Origin: an uncultured Porphyromonadaceae bacterium
Lineage (GTDB): Bacteria; Bacteroidota; Bacteroidia; Bacteroidales; Muribaculaceae
Direction: 5' to 3'
Length of the DNA stretch: 7,868 nt
NCBI GenBank assembly: GCA_900552325.1
Contig: URZG01000092.1
Coordinates: 1-7,868 of the forward strand
The notes under the pieces are model-generated. The model did no database searches and was not told the origin of the DNA. It was given only the letters and a program-made list of their open reading frames with translations. A program made the position numbers and the translations under genes. Shown piece by piece: positions 6,739 to 7,868 of this stretch; positions within the stretch are counted from its first letter, which is position 1; the number at the start of each line of letters is the position of its first letter.

Positions 6739-7495
6739 TTTTATCAAGGTATTTGCGGGCCGCCTCCAGGTCGGCGGGGGTGTCGATGCCGATTGTCGGC
6801 GAATCGTTGAAAGCCACACGGATGGGATAACCGTTTTCCAGCCAGCGCAGCTGCTCGAGGCTTTCGGCAAGTTCAAGGGGCGACTGGGGCAGTGCGCAGA
6901 TCTCAGCCAGAGTGTCGGCACGGTAGGCATAAAGCCCTATGTGGGTATAATACTGTGTGGCTGCGGGCCATCCCTCTTTTTCCTCCGAACGCACGTAAGG
7001 GATCACCGAGCGGCTGAAAAGCATCGCTTCGCCACGGGCATTGACCGTGACTTTGGGGGTGTTGGGGTTGGCAAGTTCAGCGTATGGACGTGTCGGGGCG
7101 AAAGGACGCGCCAGGGTGGCGATGCGGGTTTCGCCGGAGTCGAAGCATCCCATCACTGCCTGTATCTGTTCCGGGGCGATGAAAGGTTCGTCTCCCTGAA
7201 TGTTGATCACTACATCGGCATGTGAGCCGAGGCGCCGATAGGCCTCCAGGCACCGGTCCGTACCGGAACGGTGCTCGGATGAGGTCATCACTGCTTTCCC
7301 GCCGAAAGACTCCACGGCGTGGAGGATGCGTTCGTCGTCGGTGGCCACTGCCACATTGTCGCCCAATACCGAAGCCACGCGGCGGTATACGCGTTCGATT
7401 ACCGTGCATCCGCCCAGATCGGCGAGCGGTTTGCCCGGGAAACGGGTCGAGGCGTAGCGCGCGGGAATTATCCCGATGAATGTTGTCTCAGCCAT
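6725..7495 (-). CDS. kdsB: 3-deoxy-manno-octulosonate cytidylyltransferase (CMP-KDO synthetase)
   Basis: KdsB joins CTP and KDO to give CMP-KDO and pyrophosphate in the cytoplasm, activating KDO for transfer to lipid A, the first step of LPS inner-core assembly. The 256-aa product has the family's normal length and motifs. These are the nucleotide-binding IIPARYASTRFPGKPL (9-24), TSSEHRSGTDR (71-81), NIQGDEP (98-104, with metal ligand D102), NPNTPKV (143-149), FSR (160-162), HIGLYAYR (185-192), LELAESLEQLRWLENG (207-222) and GIDTPADL (236-243, whose Asp matches the second metal ligand). ATG 7495 is preferred: it begins one base after the upstream gene's TGA, and the product starts close to the usual family start. 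An in-frame ATG at 7516 would add seven residues (MQKVLTD) inside the upstream gene and is less likely. The gene overlaps the M16 gene by 14 nt. Confidence 0.97.
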   Translation of the reverse strand: MAETTFIGIIPARYASTRFPGKPLADLGGCTVIERVYRRVASVLGDNVAVATDDERILHAVESFGGKAVMTSSEHRSGTDRCLEAYRRLGSHADVVINIQGDEPFIAPEQIQAVMGCFDSGETRIATLARPFAPTRPYAELANPNTPKVTVNARGEAMLFSRSVIPYVRSEEKEGWPAATQYYTHIGLYAYRADTLAEICALPQSPLELAESLEQLRWLENGYPIRVAFNDSPTIGIDTPADLEAARKYLDKNADR

Positions 7496-7496
7496 A

Positions 7497-7868
7497 TCAG
7501 TCAAGACCTTTTGCATGGTTCAGTATGGCGATATATTCTTCGGTTACCCACTTTGGATCATCGGCGCATGCGATCGTGCGCGATACGGCGACTCCGGCAG
7601 CCCCGGCATTGACAAGAGGTGTCAGCGATGCGGCCGCGAATTCGCCCGAAGCCACGATGTGAACCCCGGGGAACTCCCCGGCAATCCTTGCGGCGAGCGT
7701 GGCGAAAGCGGCGATAGCTTCGGGTGTATCCTCCACATGGAGGGAAATATAGTCGATGTCGAGCTTTTTGAGAGCCAGGGCGTCAGCTTCGGTGGCGCAT
7801 CCCACGCCGATAACGGCATGTGCGCCGAGGCGTTCGCGCACGGCCATGACCTCCTCGCGCGATGCCGA
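7497..7868 (-). CDS. Partial TIM-barrel protein, ThiE/TenI-like (3' part; start beyond window)
   Basis: Only the last 123 residues are in the window. The frame stays open to base 7868 with no stop, so the Met at 7847 is internal and the gene begins outside. The visible part is the second half of a (beta/alpha)8 barrel: IGVGCATEADALA, then DYISLHVED, then HIVASGEF, and finally NAGAAGVAVSRTIACADDP. The last two look like the phosphate-binding loops of thiamine-phosphate synthase and related barrels (ASGEF like AIGGI; AGAAGVAVSRTI like AGADGVAV). The ThiE stretch GPxFPTxTK after DYI is absent, replaced by LHVEDTPEA, so it may be a diverged ThiE/TenI or another phosphate-binding barrel. The stop is one base from the kdsB start, so the two are almost certainly in one transcript. 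The substrate cannot be assigned from this fragment. Confidence 0.6.
   Translation of the reverse strand, partial: SASREEVMAVRERLGAHAVIGVGCATEADALALKKLDIDYISLHVEDTPEAIAAFATLAARIAGEFPGVHIVASGEFAAASLTPLVNAGAAGVAVSRTIACADDPKWVTEEYIAILNHAKGLD

Noticed and set aside
6739..6930. A 64-codon N-terminal extension of the M16 frame
   Set aside because: It lies inside kdsB in another frame and its Pro/Ser/Arg-rich translation has no M16 character. ATG 6738 gives a normal M16 length.
1..7868. CRISPR array, tRNA/rRNA, insertion sequence, toxin-antitoxin or defence system
   Set aside because: I read both strands and found no regularly spaced repeats, no cloverleaf-like segment, no transposase motif, and no small paired genes. 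The only DNA repeat seen is the tandem 10-mer at 3447-3467.

Overview
The window looks like chromosomal DNA of a Bacteroidales bacterium, most likely Muribaculaceae or a close relative (inference). Four things point there: a -7 promoter box of the Bacteroidetes form TAnnTTTG, starts without Shine-Dalgarno sequences, a surface protein ending in the YFNLQGVRV...GLFIRRQG-type tail common in this order, and a protein of the BT_3928 family. All six genes read on the minus strand, so transcription runs from the right end of the window to the left. I see no tRNA, rRNA, CRISPR array, insertion sequence or phage gene.

Right to middle (7868 to 3514) is one tightly packed transcription unit. It starts with the 3' part of a phosphate-binding TIM-barrel gene, ThiE-like and cut by the window edge. 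Next come kdsB (CMP-KDO synthetase for lipid A/LPS core), an M16-family peptidase homologue lacking the zinc motif, a protein made of two DUF1599 repeats, and a BT_3928-type membrane protein with a DoxX/MauE-like half and a periplasmic half. The junctions are a 1-nt gap and overlaps of 14, 4 and 17 nt, which suggests translational coupling. Only KdsB has a firmly assignable reaction. The grouping mixes envelope biogenesis with proteins of unknown role.

The middle (3513 to 1373) is a single-gene unit. A 144-nt spacer carries a good -7 box and a tandem 11-nt-period repeat just after the predicted transcription start. It drives a 638-aa secreted protein made of Ig/FN3-like repeats with a C-terminal sorting-like tail. 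A clear Rho-independent terminator follows.

The left end (1267 to 5) is a separately initiated N-acetylmuramoyl-L-alanine amidase with a C-terminal SPOR domain, acting in septal peptidoglycan cleavage. It has no usable ATG and probably starts at GTG.

Overall this is ordinary core/accessory Bacteroidales chromosome. I do not see a convincing new multi-gene system. The most open questions are the 638-aa repeat protein and its leader, the catalytically empty M16 protein, and the uncharacterised DUF1599 plus BT_3928 pair.
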